Positions 21,300 through 33,383 of a stretch of 64,000 nucleotides of DNA are shown in pieces. Positions within the stretch are counted from its first letter, which is position 1; every line of letters begins with the position of its first letter. A program made the position numbers and the translations under genes. This DNA comes from Apophysomyces variabilis (lineage: Eukaryota > Mucoromycota > Mucoromycetes > Mucorales > Mucoraceae): positions 571,778 through 635,777 of the forward strand of contig MZZL01000390.1 of NCBI GenBank assembly GCA_002749535.1. The letters are read 5' to 3'. The notes under the pieces are model-generated. The model was not told where the DNA came from. It did no database searches and was given only the letters and a program-made list of their open reading frames with translations.

Positions 21300-22937
21300 C
21301 TACGCCTGTTCGTTTTCCTCTGTCACCCGATCTGGATTTAGTCGCCTTGGTGGATTACCGCATCGATCCTTGCCATAGTTGATCTTGTATCCGGAATATT
21401 CTTCTTTCTGTTTAATACCTTGTAATGCCTTCATGGCGTTCGAAATACTGGTAAAATTGACAAAGGCGCAATTCTTTTCGCGGAGGGTATTGATTAGTTC
21501 GATGTCGCCATATTCTTCGAAATCACGGCGGAGCTTTTCTTCGGTAATGTTATCTTCAATGCCGCCGATGTAAATATTGCGCGTTGCACCTTGCTGAACA
21601 GCCATCAATACAGCGGGAGGAATTGCCATTGGTTTTCCCCAACCAACACGGATTCGCCGGCTTTTAACAAATAGTCCAGTAAAGTTACCCTGATTATGGA
21701 CACTCATCGCTGCAGCCGGTTCGACAAAAGTCACAAAAGCGATATGCTTTTCGGCAAAGTATCGGATTTGAAAAAGAATACCGCCCCGGATAGAGTTGCA
21801 CAAATCTTCGCAGGTCGCCTCTGGAGGAATGCTGCCAAGATACAGCGTACGTGGTAGGTTACTTCCCGTCATTCCAGTGTATGCTTGTGTCATCATAGAA
21901 GCTGCCGGGTTCGCAGCGTTATAAGGGTCAAAATTGAAGGTACCTTGGAGAGGATGCTGAAATCCAAATGCATATTGTCCAGACTGTTGTTGCTGCTGCT
22001 GCCCATTCTTAGGAACATAAGCACAACGATCTTTTCCATAATTCACTCTTCGCGACGCCCATGTTGACTCGGTTGGTAATGTGGTCACAGCTTTCACCGC
22101 GGCAGCAATACTGGTAAAATGAACAAATCCAATGTTCTTCTCCGGAAGAACTTTCACTTGGTCAATAGGACCAAACTTTGACATCTCTTCTCGAAGTGAT
22201 TCTTCCGTAACTGATGCGTCCAACTGCCCCAAGTATACATTACGTGTGGCACCATTCTGGATGGCCAATTGAATGCTGCTTGGGATTGGACTTGGTTTTC
22301 CCCATCCAATTTTCAACTCTGTGCCTTGCACAGTCAGTTTCTTGACCAGATGTTCCTGATAGAAAGCTTGTGCTGAAGTTGGATCCACAAATGATAAGAA
22401 AGCGCAATTCTTTTCCGGTAAGATCTTGATCGATTCTATGGCACCTGTCTTGACTGAATTGAGAATTTCTGTTGCGCTTGCATCCTTTGGCACATTGCCC
22501 AGATATATAGTCCGACTGACTTCGACGTTCTGTCTTCCCACCATAGCCGCAGCTGCAGTTGGTGAAAATGTAGAAGAAAATCCGGAATTCATGTTTCCGC
22601 CAAACTGCGTTCCAAGCATAGCCTGTGTACCGGTATAATTGTACATCGATCCGTTCGCGGCCGGAAATTGTCCCATTGGGAAAGGGCCTGAGGCAGCAGC
22701 TTGTGGAAACGCATTTGACATGGCCGGCGAGGCAGAATACTGAGTACCCATCATCATCGCCGTTGCTGGATTCATCCCAGCATACTGAGTGTACATGTCA
22801 CTATTCTCGCCTGTTATTATCAAGGCATATTCAGATCCTCTGTCTTCTCCAACTTACCCATATGATGCTTGTGAGAATTTCGGCTTCTTGTTGATATCAG
22901 GATTATTCTGGTTCAAAAAGTCGCTTGTACGTTTCAT
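21300..22937 (-). CDS. NRD1: Four-RRM RNA-binding protein, Nrd1/Mrn1 type
   Basis: Two exons: 22937-22858 and 22800-21300; the intron runs GTAAGT...AATAG with TAATAAC as a likely branch site. The total is 1581 nt, 526 residues. After a Gln/Ala/Met-rich N-terminus come four RRMs, each with an RNP2-like start and an RNP1-like block: TIYLGNVP/NCAFLSFV, NVYLGQLD/NIGFVHFT, TLYLGSIP/HIAFVTFV and NIYIGGIE/NCAFVNFT. RRM pairs are joined by the IGWGKP.PIP linker and end in NYGKDRC, which is the signature of fission yeast Nrd1 and budding yeast Mrn1. These proteins bind mRNA, influence differentiation or cell-wall messages and associate with granules. The start at 22937 is chosen because only this frame joins the RRM exon; an earlier ATG at 22965 opens an overlapping short frame. 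Confidence 0.88.
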
Positions 22938-22965
22938 TGCTCAATGATACTGTTGTCGTAGACAT
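22903..22965 (-). promoter_or_regulatory. Upstream ORF overlapping the RRM gene start
   Basis: ATG 22965 (context ACCATCATGTC) opens a 20-codon frame that ends at TAA 22903-22905, downstream of and out of frame with the main start at 22937. If the mRNA begins upstream of 22965, ribosomes would meet this ATG first. That would lower main-frame translation. The effect is inferred. Confidence 0.5.
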
Positions 22966-24750
22966 GATGGTGAACTAAAAATAGAATAGAACGAAGTTGA
23001 GTAAATCCAATTCGAGTTTTATCGAAAGACCAACCCCACTCTCTTCCTTGCTTGCAAATCATCATTTCCTTGTAAGATAGGAATGTACAAAAAATCAAGG
23101 TCGGAAATCATTGCAAACAAGGACAAACCCAAACAATAATAGTAAAAGAAAAAAAAAGGAATCGAAACTAACTTTGAATCACGAAAGGTAACAGGCATAG
23201 TCAAAAGATCGTGTATCGAAGAGCGACAAAAATGCACGCAGAGAAGGAAACCGAGAAAGAGAAAAGAGAGAGAAGATAAAGAGAAGGTTAATCAATCCTT
23301 TTGTGCCCATGTAAATGAAAAAAGATGGAGCACAAAAGTGAAAATGTCACGTTTAGAAATGGCCATTGTAACTTACAAAAAAAGAAAAGGAATGGCTGCT
23401 TGGGAAAATATAAACAGATGGTCGAAAGAGATGTCGAATGAATGCTGTCAATAGCACAAAAGATTAACTGAAAGAGTAAAAATTAGAATAAAAAGAAGAA
23501 GCGTAAACAAGTGGTAATACTTTACCAAAAAGAAAGGTAATGCCTCTTTTTTTTTCCCTCCCTCCCCTACTAGTCCCCATTGTCTCCCTCTCTCTAAAAC
23601 ACCTTTCCCCCCTCTCTCTTTCATCACCACCAGTACCCTTTGATTCAGGTACATCCACAACACTTTCAATCTAATCCCCAAAAACTGGCTACACATACTT
23701 ACACCCTAAGCTCCTAATCAAGTAGATTAAGGACAAAACAAGTAAGAAACAAAAAAAACCGTGCTTTAAGAAACCCCGCTGTGAGATTAAGACCTGAATG
23801 ACGTCAGCGAAGTGTTTCTGCTACTATGAGGAACCGACTTGCAGAGCCTTCTAATAGAAGACTAAATGTCCACTTTTCGGTTCGAAGCGTGAGCTTACCA
23901 TTTTGCGAGTAAAGACATACGAGATACCGGTGGCAAGAATTTGTTGGCAACCGCATGCTGTCCCAAATTGATAATGTTGGCACGTTACAGGAAGCCACAG
24001 CGTTGCTAACCGCCAGAGATTCTATCCATTTGAGGAAGGTTTAGATTTTGAAGTTAATGAACCAGTAAAGTTATGTGCAATAACTAGCAATGCGCAGAAG
24101 TATATCATCACAGACATAATCAAGATCTATGCGTTTGAAAAAGAGACAAGAAAAACTATCAATGTCAGTGGGGGCGTAAGGAAATACTACACTGTATCTT
24201 ATGGACTATATGGTTAACTAAAGTATCAAAGAAAGACATGAATTTTGGTACCATAACGGTGAAAAGAAAGAGAATGAGCCTGTTTGAGGCTTTTCATTGG
24301 CGAAAGTCATGATTTTTCGAAGGCCTGGCCTGAGAATCTTTAATTCAAATTTGACATGCCGCTGAATCGATCGGAACAGCGCACTGACCACCTTTGGCAA
24401 TCAACGACAACAGGAACGACAATGTACTCCGAATGCTCGACAAAGCCTACGTGCAGCTTATACGCTCTTCATGGGATAGCGCGAGTTTGAAGTTCTGTAG
24501 ATGTATGGAAGGATGAGCCAAGTAGAAGCACCAGTTAAGGAGTATGAGCTAGTTGGAGGCAATCACCATTGACTATGGAAATCCGCCTAGGCTCTCATTC
24601 ACGCTGTTCTTGAGATTGTTGAGAGAGAATACTGGTACAGTTACAGTGTTTCCAAATAGTAATGTCGCAGGCCGATGAGAACCAATATCGTTACTCTTTT
24701 TCTGTTTTTCATCATTTTCGATACCTCTTCACCTTGCTTGCAAAGTGCTC
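22966..24750. other. Leader/intergenic region, no gene seen
   Basis: The part next to the RRM gene is rich in purine and pyrimidine tracts (23530-23640 has CTCTCTCC runs) and is probably promoter and leader. Further on all frames are short. No RNA gene is recognised. Confidence 0.45.
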
Positions 24751-24759
24751 CTCTAGAGC

Positions 24760-25250
24760 ATTAAGTACAAAGGCATGCTCTCCTTGCCTTACGAACTCAC
24801 GCTCATGACTAAAAACGCCCCTGAGGTATAGATAGTTAATGCTCCATTATTCCATCTTTCAGTAAGGAACAGATAGCTCGGTCACTGTCACAGTTTGAGG
24901 CATTCAAGTCTGACATTTTATGCCTTACCAACAATAAGAAGAGCTCTATTACGTACAAGGCGTTGCAAGAGGCCTGTCTCAGTTTAGATAATTTGTTCAA
25001 TTGGCCTTTCCCAGTTTCTCTCCCACGTCCTTTGCAATCGACCTTTAAATCGTCTTCTTTTCGTCACAATTTTTTCCTTTTTGTTTTCCGGGAAACAGCA
25101 GTTTATGGCAACAGCACTTATCGACCTTCGTAAACATTGCACCAAGGTGGCTGAATTTATGGCAGATATCGAGCCAGTCTCAGTCATTCTTTATTTTAGA
25201 GTATTTATCCAAAAACTCTACACGTACATACACCATTTGCAAAGATCCAC
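24760..25250 (+). pseudogene. Possible decayed coding fragment, unrecognised
   Basis: From about 24880 a plus-strand frame reads SKEQIARSLSQFEAFKSDIL then ITYKALQEACLSLDNLFNW. After a possible intron ending GGAAACAG (about 25097), a second frame reads QFMATALIDLRKHCTKVAEF and MADIEPVSVILYFRVFIQKL to a stop near 25257. The helical, protein-like text suggests exons. The upstream exon around 24776-24826 cannot be joined without a stop. The family is unknown; it may be a relic of a mobile element gene. Confidence 0.25.
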
Positions 25251-25688
25251 AACGTGAATGTTGTACTTTAGGTACTCGTTGCAAACAATACAGACAGTAA
25301 ACAATAAAATGGTTTTTTTTGTTTGATATCATTAGGGGCATTATTGAAGATACAGTTGAATGAGATACTCCTACACTATCTGAAATGTTGCTTTATTCGC
25401 ATCATACGTTGCTCGCAGCTTAAAACTTCCTAAACCGTAGGAGTTAGTCCAGTTGGATCCCAAGGTACATTGCTTTTCTGACACACTGGTAAGCATAACC
25501 CACATGCAGCCCTTTTTGTGCAGAGCCGGGACCTATCCTGTTCTGGAATTGACCGGTTTGCTGCGGCATCTCATGAGGTAAGCAAAGTGAATCCTATCCG
25601 ATTCTTTCATCGACTTGATTGGTTGCAAGTGGTTAATGTCCAATGGAGTCCCTCTTAATTTCATTGGTACAAATAAACTCCGGTAGGT

Positions 25689-25697
25689 TATAAAAAG
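25689..25697 (+). promoter_or_regulatory. TATA box of the eIF1 gene
   Basis: TATAAAAAG stands 66 bases before the eIF1 start codon, followed by a pyrimidine-rich leader. Position and sequence fit a core promoter. Confidence 0.6.
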
Positions 25698-25762
25698 GAC
25701 CTCCCGACTTTTGAGGGTTTTCTCTCAAAACTTTTAATTGAACGTTTGTGATTAGCAAGTTC

Positions 25763-26228
25763 ATGTCCTATACCGAAGAACTCAACGTCCCATTTGGTAA
25801 GTTTGACATTCATGTGTTGAAGATGCAAGCAGAAAGACTGATCAAGCGCTCTAGATCCTCTTGCTGACGTTGAAGAAGGAAGCACTCCGAAATCTCAGAA
25901 CCATATCCGTAAGTACGCTGACATGAAAAACGAAGAGAAGGCGATGTTGCGCAGTATGAACTAACCATGGGAATGAGTAGATTTGCGCATTCAACAAAGA
26001 AACGGTAGAAAGACTGTCACGACCTTCCAGGGTCTGCCCAAAGAATATGACCATAAGAAACTCCTAAAAGCCTTCAAGAAGGAATTTGCTTGTAACGGCA
26101 ATCTCGTGGACGACGAGGAACTTGGCGAAGTATTGCAGCTGACGGGTGATCAGCGTTTGAAGATTGCAGAGTTCCTTGTGAACGAAAAGATTGCCAAAAA
26201 GACGGAAATCAAGATCCACGGCTTTTAA
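25763..26228 (+). CDS. SUI1: Translation initiation factor eIF1 (SUI1)
   Basis: Three exons: 25763-25796, 25855-25908 and 25981-26228; 336 nt, 111 residues, the usual size for eIF1. The N-terminus (MSYTEELNVPFDPLADVEEG) is the flexible tail. The SUI1 fold follows with HIHLRIQQRNGRKTVTT, LPKEYDHKKLLKAFKKEFACNG, GEVLQLTGDQR and the closing KIHGF. eIF1 binds the 40S subunit near the P site and enforces start-codon selection in scanning. The introns fall in the tail and just before the conserved core. A TATA box lies 66 bases upstream. The PEBP gene on the other strand ends 80 bases downstream, so the two are tail to tail. Confidence 0.96.
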
Positions 26229-26307
26229 GCCAACTTACTTGATGATACACTTCATCCTTTATTTTCTGTTTTAATAAAGTGAAGATAGTTTTGTTCCTTT
26301 TGAGTTA

Positions 26308-27050
26308 CTAAGTTGGGCAGGTAAAGAAGTTAACAGATACAAGCTTGAGGCTATAGTCAGTTGCAAATTTATCAAGGTCAAAGTTGTGTCGTTCCGATTT
26401 ATCTGACTTCATAGGAAGAAAGCTCTGGTTTTTCTGTGCTTGTTCATAAAGGAAGAAGATATAGCGATGATCTCCCGTGTTAGGACCCGGGCAAGGGCCG
26501 AGATATGGTGTATGAATAGTTGCTTTGGATAAGTTGGAAACGTCAGAACCTTTCAATAGAAAGATATAAGTCAGTTTTTGATTTCTTTATTCTTCCATTT
26601 CTTTGTTTGTTCCCACTTTACCTGGAATATTTACAACGACCCAGTGACGCCAGGGTCCAAACTTCCGGTTCGTTGTGGACGGCGCATCCGGATCAGCCTA
26701 AAAGATTACTTTAGAGGTCCCCGGTCTAGTTTTCCAATAACGTACCATAACAAGCGTATATTGCGCGTCCTCATTTGGAGGTACAAAATTCACACGGGGT
26801 TCCTCTGCAGTATCGACCGTTTGGAGCGGATTACCCATAGTCACCTCCTTTACGTTCGGGTAGACTATCTCCAACAAGGTAGATGGCGAAAATGTTTCGC
26901 TAATCACTAATTGTTTCGGGGGTTATTGTTAGGCGACCGTCCTCAACTCTAATCTATTATAGTAGTCCGCAATGATCCCTAACCTTCCGGTATAATTTTT
27001 GACTTTTTCAAGGCTTGTTCTACTCCCATTTCCATCGTATATAACGGCAT
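26308..27050 (-). CDS. PEBP-family protein
   Basis: Four exons on the minus strand: 27050-26984, 26906-26746, 26697-26622 and 26549-26308; 546 nt, 181 residues. The phosphatidylethanolamine-binding protein signatures are present in order: YTLVMADPDAPST, the ligand-pocket GPWRHWVVVNIPG, and YLGPCPGPNTGDHRYIFFLYEQ. The size and the short N-terminal helix (GVEQALKKSKIIPEV) match cytosolic eukaryotic PEBP such as yeast Tfs1 or carboxypeptidase Y inhibitor homologues. No signal peptide is seen. Members bind phospholipids, kinases or proteases; which applies here is unknown. The poly-T tract just upstream of the start (27051-27060) is probably part of the leader. Confidence 0.9.
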
Positions 27051-29660
27051 TTTTTTTTCTTGAGAAGTTAATTTATCTGCAAAAAGAAAGGGCTGAAGCA
27101 ATATGGGTCATGGGCAGCTTTTGTATTTTGTAAGTCGCACAAATGCAATCACGTGCTGGCGATGCAAACTCCTCCGCTTGTTACATTTTTGCAATGCCGC
27201 CCGAATGCATGCATAAAGCAACCCGAAGGGATATATGGATGGTTCAGCAGCAAGTCTGTCAAAATGACGAAATATCTATCTCTATAGAGTATGTTTGCAG
27301 AACTTGAGACCGATGGTTTATTGTCTTGCTAAAAATTACCGAGTGAAACCGGCTTGATTCCGAGAGTTAGAAACATTTCCTGCATGAACTACTTTGTCAT
27401 TGTATCTGTCCGTTGTAGATACATATTTTTTTTTGCGTGTCAAATAGCATATTTGAACAATGGGTCCTTTGGACAAGGGGCATACTAAATCATATGAGTG
27501 CATAATATTTTTTATTGTATGCTATGTTGATTTACTGTACAAGAGCAGCTAAGTCGATGTTAATGCAAATGCTTGATCAACCTGATTTGTTCCAACTTTG
27601 TTAGTCTCTATATTTTCAAGATTATATCGAAATAAGAAGTGTATGGTAATATTTCAGTAGAATCTAAAGTTGTCTTTGGAAGACATATACTTGGTCTAAC
27701 AGGTATTGTTCAATCTCTGTTACCAGGATTTGAGAGGCTACTTGCAGTTAGATAATTCGGCGAATAAGCCACGTTTGTTAGGAAATAATCAAAAATGAAA
27801 GCTAAAAACAGCTTAAAGAAAGAAATTTATGCCTAAGAACAATATATAAATGCGATGAGCTGCAGTGTTGCTATAGAATAGTGCACTCTTTTCCCTTACA
27901 GAGGGATGCAAAGCCTTGCCGGGACTCAGTATTGGAAAACACACCGATAAAACATTACAGCAGACTTCAACTGCTGCGCATCAGCGTCAATCATTAGCAT
28001 ATAGCCGTCCAGCGTCAATTCTCCAATATGTATGAGCTGTTCACAGCTAGAAGGAATATGTGTGTACCCCCGATATTACAAATTGGGAGCCTTGCCATAT
28101 GCGACGAGGCAAGTCATCATAGCTCACACCTCGCGTTTCTGTGCGTTTTCGCTTCACAGCTTTTGCATTCTGGCATTGTGAAAGCAGTTCTATCATATCT
28201 GATGTATATTCATCTAGGCATCTTTTGACTTGCATTTATATCCTCGGCTTTCGCAAGTCAAAACGAATGCTGGCCACGGAGCCATGGTATTACAATTTAT
28301 GTACAATTTCCAATGGCCCTATAATGTTTGATGCTATCTTTGCTGTATATTTGGCTCCTGTTCCTATCTGTCGAAAAACAGCGAGCTTCGTTTTCACGCG
28401 TCAGAGGGAACGGTGGAACCCCATACAGGTAATCTTCTTTTTTTTTCACGAGTGTTAATGAAATAACATATAACAGGTCTTAATCCTTAGAGTAAACTGT
28501 TCTAACATCAGTATAGAGGTTTCAGCAATGCATAATTGGAAGAAAAACCGCCAGCGAATCTTCCGCTTATCGAGCACGTAACGTATCATAGCCTGTACAG
28601 TCGCCGTCTAAGAAGGACCAATAGTTGCAGTTAAGATACAGCAGATTATTAGGGCTTATTCATGCTTATCAGTAGGACAGGCTGTTGCAGACTAGGGTCC
28701 AGGATTGTTTGCGATGACCAGATAACTTTAGTGTGCTTTTTCATGCAAAGGGGCAATTTCCTACTTCCTATCCCTTTTTCTGTGTTACCTGAACGGAGTT
28801 TGTCATTTTGATGGGTCCACATGCAACTCGTTTCATCGTGTCACAAGCTGCCTTGGTTAACCTGGTGATGTACTCTTCCGAATAATCTCTATGGGTTTGT
28901 AGCAATTACCAACCATCAACTGCTCAACCGGACAAACACGAAGAGACACTTCTATCAACAGCGGAAATATCGCTACATGCAAGTATCAAAAACCCTGACA
29001 AGCTCTGTTCCTTTTAAAAAGCTATCCGTTTGAAGTTTAGTAAGAAAGGTGAAGAGATTCCGATGTCTATCGATGAGACAGATATTGTTCGTGGGTACCA
29101 CTCATTCCATGGTAAAATGAAGATAATCATAGTTACTGTCCAAAATATCGGGGTTGTGGTGCTGCAATGTAATGAATCCTTTCCATCCAATCAAGTTATT
29201 GTTTACATCATTAAGTGGTGATGTGTGATAGCGAGTTTACTTCACAATACAGCAATCAGCGCCAACCCCCTTTCTACCGGTTTGCCAAGCCCAATTTATG
29301 TTGGACGTATTGTCAACGGTGAAAAATTTGCTCTCCCGTATACACGGACTTGCTGAAATATGAAGTATCCGTGTTTCAGTTTCATAACGAACAATCCAGG
29401 CTGACTGCACTCATACAGCTTTTTCGTACCGTCATAAAAATCCGGGCCTTGACCCTCGTTCCACACTACGGCTGTGCACCTAGGATGCGTCACTTGTAGC
29501 AGAGATTGGCAAGGCCTAAACAGGCAATTCCTAAAAAAATGACGTTTGCTTATATATATAGTGAGCATGCGACAAGCTGGGCTAGAGAACTTCGCATAAA
29601 ACGGATTTTTTTTTCGGTCTCTTCTCTTCAGGGGGCTTTCCACTGTTTACTCTCTTCGCC
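27051..29660. other. 2.6 kb gene-poor region with unassigned fragments
   Basis: No complete gene is supported. Fragments with protein-like text occur on the minus strand at 28047-28235 (CLDEYTSDMIELLSQCQN, then DDLPRRIWQGSQFVISG) and at 29296-29500 (THPRCTAVVWNEGQGPDF, then KLKHGYFIFQQVRVYGRANF), and on the plus strand at 29030-29100. I could not link them or name a family. The end of the region is the promoter of the Rab gene. Confidence 0.3.
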
Positions 29661-30843
29661 ATGTCAACCACCTCTGATCCTTCAGTCGAAGCATTCACAT
29701 CACCATCCGCTTTGCCTTCACCTGCCGTGACAGGGCCACCCACCATTGCTGCAGCTCCGACCACAGCTGCAGCAACGCCAGCGACAGCTACAGGCGTTTC
29801 CGCCACAACGTCCTCTGTGGTTGCCACTGGCTCAACACTTTCCAGCAGCAGCAAACCCATGAGTGTCAAACTCGTGCTACTAGGTTACAGACGAAAAGAA
29901 AAGCGATACGCTACCCAAAAAAAGGAGGTTAGCTGATACGGATATCTTTAGGCGAGAGTGCCGTTGGAAAATCTAGCTTGGTGGTTCGATTTGTCAATCG
30001 TGACTATGTCGAAAACAGAGAACCCACCATTGGAGGTAACAGATTGAAAAAACACGATATTTAAACAGGAAGAAAAGAAGAACGAAATCTCATGTTCTTT
30101 GCCTATCTGATCGAAAAACAAAATACGATAGCTGCCTTTCTAACTCAGAAGTGCACTGTGGATGACCGGACGATCAAATTCGACATATGGGATACAGCAG
30201 GTCAAGAAAGATTTCATTCTTTGGCACCCATGTATTATCGAAATGCTCAAGCTGCCATTGTTGTATACGATGTAACCAAGGCCGTAAGTTGAATTATTAT
30301 TTCCGTCTTTATGCGAGAAAAGGGGAATTTATTTAATTTATTCACGCTTACCGTACTTTGAAAGTCCACTCTTACCAAAGCAAAGAGCTGGGTTAAAGAG
30401 CTTCAACGTCAAGCAAGTCAGCACATCGTAATCGCCCTCGTAGGCAACAAGATAGATTTGGTTGATGAAGATAACACATGGCAAGAGCTTGCAGAAGAAG
30501 ATGTAGAGCCACAAACGCGAGAAGTAACCACAGAGGAAGCTTCCGCCTATGCTAGCGAAGCAAATCTTCTATTTTACGAGACCAGTGCACGGACAGCAAC
30601 CAATGTTGACGAGGTTTTTATTGGAATTGGTAAATATAAAGCTACATGTTTTTTTTCATTGTATCAGCAAATAAATTAATCCTCGTCTTTTCATCAGCCA
30701 AGGAAATCCCATTAGACCTCGTTGGTTACAGTCGTCCAGGAGGTCGCATGGGCAATGGAAGCAGCAATGGTAACGCCCGAATTGATCTTATGCGTGAAGG
30801 TGGAGTAATGGATGATCAGACCTCAAAAGGGTGTGCATGTTAG
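29661..30843 (+). CDS. Rab5-type small GTPase (Ypt5/Vps21)
   Basis: Five exons: 29661-29883, 29952-30035, 30132-30283, 30365-30629 and 30698-30843; 870 nt, 289 residues. The G motifs are all present: GESAVGKSS (P-loop), REPTIGAAF (switch I), WDTAGQERF (switch II), VGNKIDL and ETSA. The PTIGAAF switch and the [15 protein letters not shown] block are Rab5-specific. The C-terminus ends KGCAC, a Cys-x-Cys geranylgeranylation site. It acts in early endosome fusion and vacuolar sorting. It is unusual in a Thr/Ala/Pro-rich N-terminal extension of about 70 residues before the GTPase core; a start at the internal Met just before SVKLVLLG would remove it. It also has a Glu/Asp-rich insertion after NKIDL. 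Confidence 0.93.
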
Positions 30844-32246
30844 TATCTCTATTCGTTGTGTAGCCATAACTATTCCATTGCCATTACAAGTCTTTGCGTA
30901 TGAGTATACGACAGTGTAGAGCCTAAAGCATGGATGGTGGCTTTTAGCAGCCTTTTCCTTATTCTCTGTTTGCTTTCTTTGCTTGTTTTTGTTCTTCTTT
31001 TATTCACCATAACCATAAAGTTTTATCAATTTTAAACATATCCAAAAGATCGATATACATAATATGGTTTTAAGGCACGAATCTGCAAAAAAAAAGGCAA
31101 ATACCATAGTTCCAAGTTCCATTAAAATAGAAACTTACTGTACCCCGTCGGTAAATGCGTCGGTACTTGTGCTGTCAGAAGAACAAGTGTGATTCAACAA
31201 GGAATGAGTGCCTGAACAACCAGAAGGAAAGCGAGTAAGTTCTTGAGCCATATGCACATTGCACCGCAAGACTAAATCGTTATTAAGAAAGGAATAGTAC
31301 TTCTTCCATCTAGCTCAAAAAAAGCGTTCGATTCAGCACTGAGCTACATCATCTGATGAAAGTCTTGGTAGATGCAAGTCATAATAGAGTACCATGCCTC
31401 ATTATTTTATTAGGTAAAATCTTATTTTTACCCAATAATAGATGATCGTAATTGTTCCGGTGACATTGCAGAAGTAGAGAGTGAAGGACTGTGACCCATC
31501 ATTCTGGTGGCAGCTAAGGGTCCATGGCTAGTTGAATAGTGAACATAGGTGCAAGGAAAGGGGAGAATAGGGTTAGCGAATGCAATAAATTATGACACGT
31601 TAAGGCTGACCTTCACCTGACAGTTTCGCTATATTCTGCGGTTGATTCTCCTACTTGATAGATCCTATGATCTAATTCCCAAAACAACAGTCTGCAATCC
31701 CTTATTAATTTAGTGATGCGATATGCTGAAAAATCATGCGTTTCTGGTCTGTTTTGAGGTCATGATAACCTTTTCTACACCGCACAGACACAAGCGAAAC
31801 GGATATAACCTATTCATATTCAGGATATTTCTGGTTGTTTCCAAAGAGCAGCCTATAGTAATCTTTTTGCTCCTAGTATCAAACCCATATTCATTTTAAC
31901 TGGGCCCAACTTTCCATCTCTCTTTTTTTTTTCTTCGCTCTTTCCCGTGAACAGGCGTTGATATTAATTACTAATCATGACAAGAATACTAATCCATGTA
32001 ATCAATTATGTCACGGGGAATCCTTGGTTCTTAATAAGGAATAACGGGACGAAGAAAAAACAGGGGGAATGAGAGACAGAACGAAAAAGAAAAAAAAAAG
32101 CGAGAATGACGAATAATCTTTAAATAGAGACGTTGGGATAGCGTATCCATCTATAGATGTTATAAAGCGTGAATACTTTCGGCCCTTTCCTTTTGTTTTC
32201 TCTTATTTTGAGTACTTCCTTATCATCTTCTTTCTGTCCCATTTAC
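30844..32246. other. Intergenic region, hairpin and promoter only
   Basis: 1.4 kb between the Rab gene and the Zn2Cys6 gene. It has no supported coding exon. An imperfect 12-bp hairpin lies at 31408-31437 (TATTAGGTAAAA / TTTTACCCAATA, 6-nt loop). A TATAAAG stands at about 32161, 86 bases before the next start. Confidence 0.45.
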
Positions 32247-33383
32247 ATGTCTCAGAAATCAAAATCAGCTCGTGTTACTGGTGATACCATGACAAGAACG
32301 CATGCTACCTTTAAGCGTCCGAGAGCTTCTATTGCCTGCTATCGCTGTCATCACAAAAAGGTTCGGTGCGATGGAGCCCAACCTAACTGTTCCCGCTGTC
32401 TAAGCACAGGTGTTTTATGCTCCTATCCGAGTTCTCGACGATCACGCAACACGCAGCCAGTCAACGTAGATCCATTCATTGACAATCTTTCCCGGCTGGA
32501 AGCAAGAGTACAATATATCGAAGATGGGCTGGCTACCCAACGATCCATGATCCATCTACTGACACCAGAAAAAGTGGCTGCAACAGATCTGTGCTTTCAC
32601 TTGCGCAAAACGGAGCAGGAGGTCCAAAAAACCCGGTCTATCCTAGCGCAGATACGGCTACGCGGAGAACAACGCATCGCACGTGGGAAGAGACAACGAT
32701 TGACAGTAGCAGAAACGAGAAAAGAAGAAAGTACGAAAAAGCGCAAGACACGGACTACTTCACTCGGTAAGCGACAAGGCCAAGATCATGAGAACAAAAA
32801 GGATGAAGAAAAAAAGCAACAAGAACAACAAGAAGAAGAGCGACAGGACCTCCCGTATCCAGACCGAGCAATTGCCCCGGTGAGTGAAGCACATGGTGAC
32901 CCTAGCCAAATGATCCTTTCTTCCGCACCACAATCCGAATGCACTTATGATCCCTACCTTCAATCGATGGTAGCAAAAAGTGGCTATTATCCTTATCACC
33001 AAGACCAAGCAGGCTGGTCCTCCTTTGATCCATACAGGGAATTTTTTCCTGCAGCCTACCTTGATTATCCTACAGCAGCTGGACTGCAAGATATGGTCAG
33101 CTCCTCCTGCTCTTCTTCTTCTTCTTCCTGTTCCACTATTTTATCGTCTTCTATTTCGCTGCCAATGTCGTATGATGTACCTTACTTCACGGAAACATCC
33201 AAACTGACGTTTGCTCTTGAATCTCCCTATCTTGTCAAGGCAATGCAACAACAGCAGCAGCAACAGAATAGTTTGACTTCTTATGATAATTCGGTTGAAT
33301 TTCCGGTGGATGGATCAACTTGTTCTAATGCACCCTACGCACATGCCCTTCTTACCATTCACTCTTCATGTGCAAACCAATAA
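32247..33383 (+). CDS. Zn2Cys6 binuclear cluster transcription factor
   Basis: Single exon. The start at 32247 gives 378 residues and is preferred over an upstream in-frame ATG at 32169, which would add a hydrophobic, leader-like N-terminus unlikely in a nuclear protein. The binuclear zinc cluster is complete: C-YRC-HHKKVR-C...C-SRC-LSTGVL-C (ACYRCHHKKVRCDGAQP, NCSRCLSTGVLC). A linker and a short coiled-coil-like segment follow (DNLSRLEARVQYIEDGL), the usual dimerisation element. The remainder is a very basic/acidic charged region with Gln runs and a Ser-rich stretch. No fungal-specific middle homology domain is evident, so this is a short member. Target genes are unknown. Confidence 0.85.
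   Translation: MSQKSKSARVTGDTMTRTHATFKRPRASIACYRCHHKKVRCDGAQPNCSRCLSTGVLCSYPSSRRSRNTQPVNVDPFIDNLSRLEARVQYIEDGLATQRSMIHLLTPEKVAATDLCFHLRKTEQEVQKTRSILAQIRLRGEQRIARGKRQRLTVAETRKEESTKKRKTRTTSLGKRQGQDHENKKDEEKKQQEQQEEERQDLPYPDRAIAPVSEAHGDPSQMILSSAPQSECTYDPYLQSMVAKSGYYPYHQDQAGWSSFDPYREFFPAAYLDYPTAAGLQDMVSSSCSSSSSSCSTILSSSISLPMSYDVPYFTETSKLTFALESPYLVKAMQQQQQQQNSLTSYDNSVEFPVDGSTCSNAPYAHALLTIHSSCANQ

Noticed and set aside
32169..32246. Upstream start for the Zn2Cys6 factor with a hydrophobic leader
   Set aside because: A secretory-like leader is implausible on a nuclear factor. The ATG at 32247 follows a TATA box and gives a normal N-terminus.
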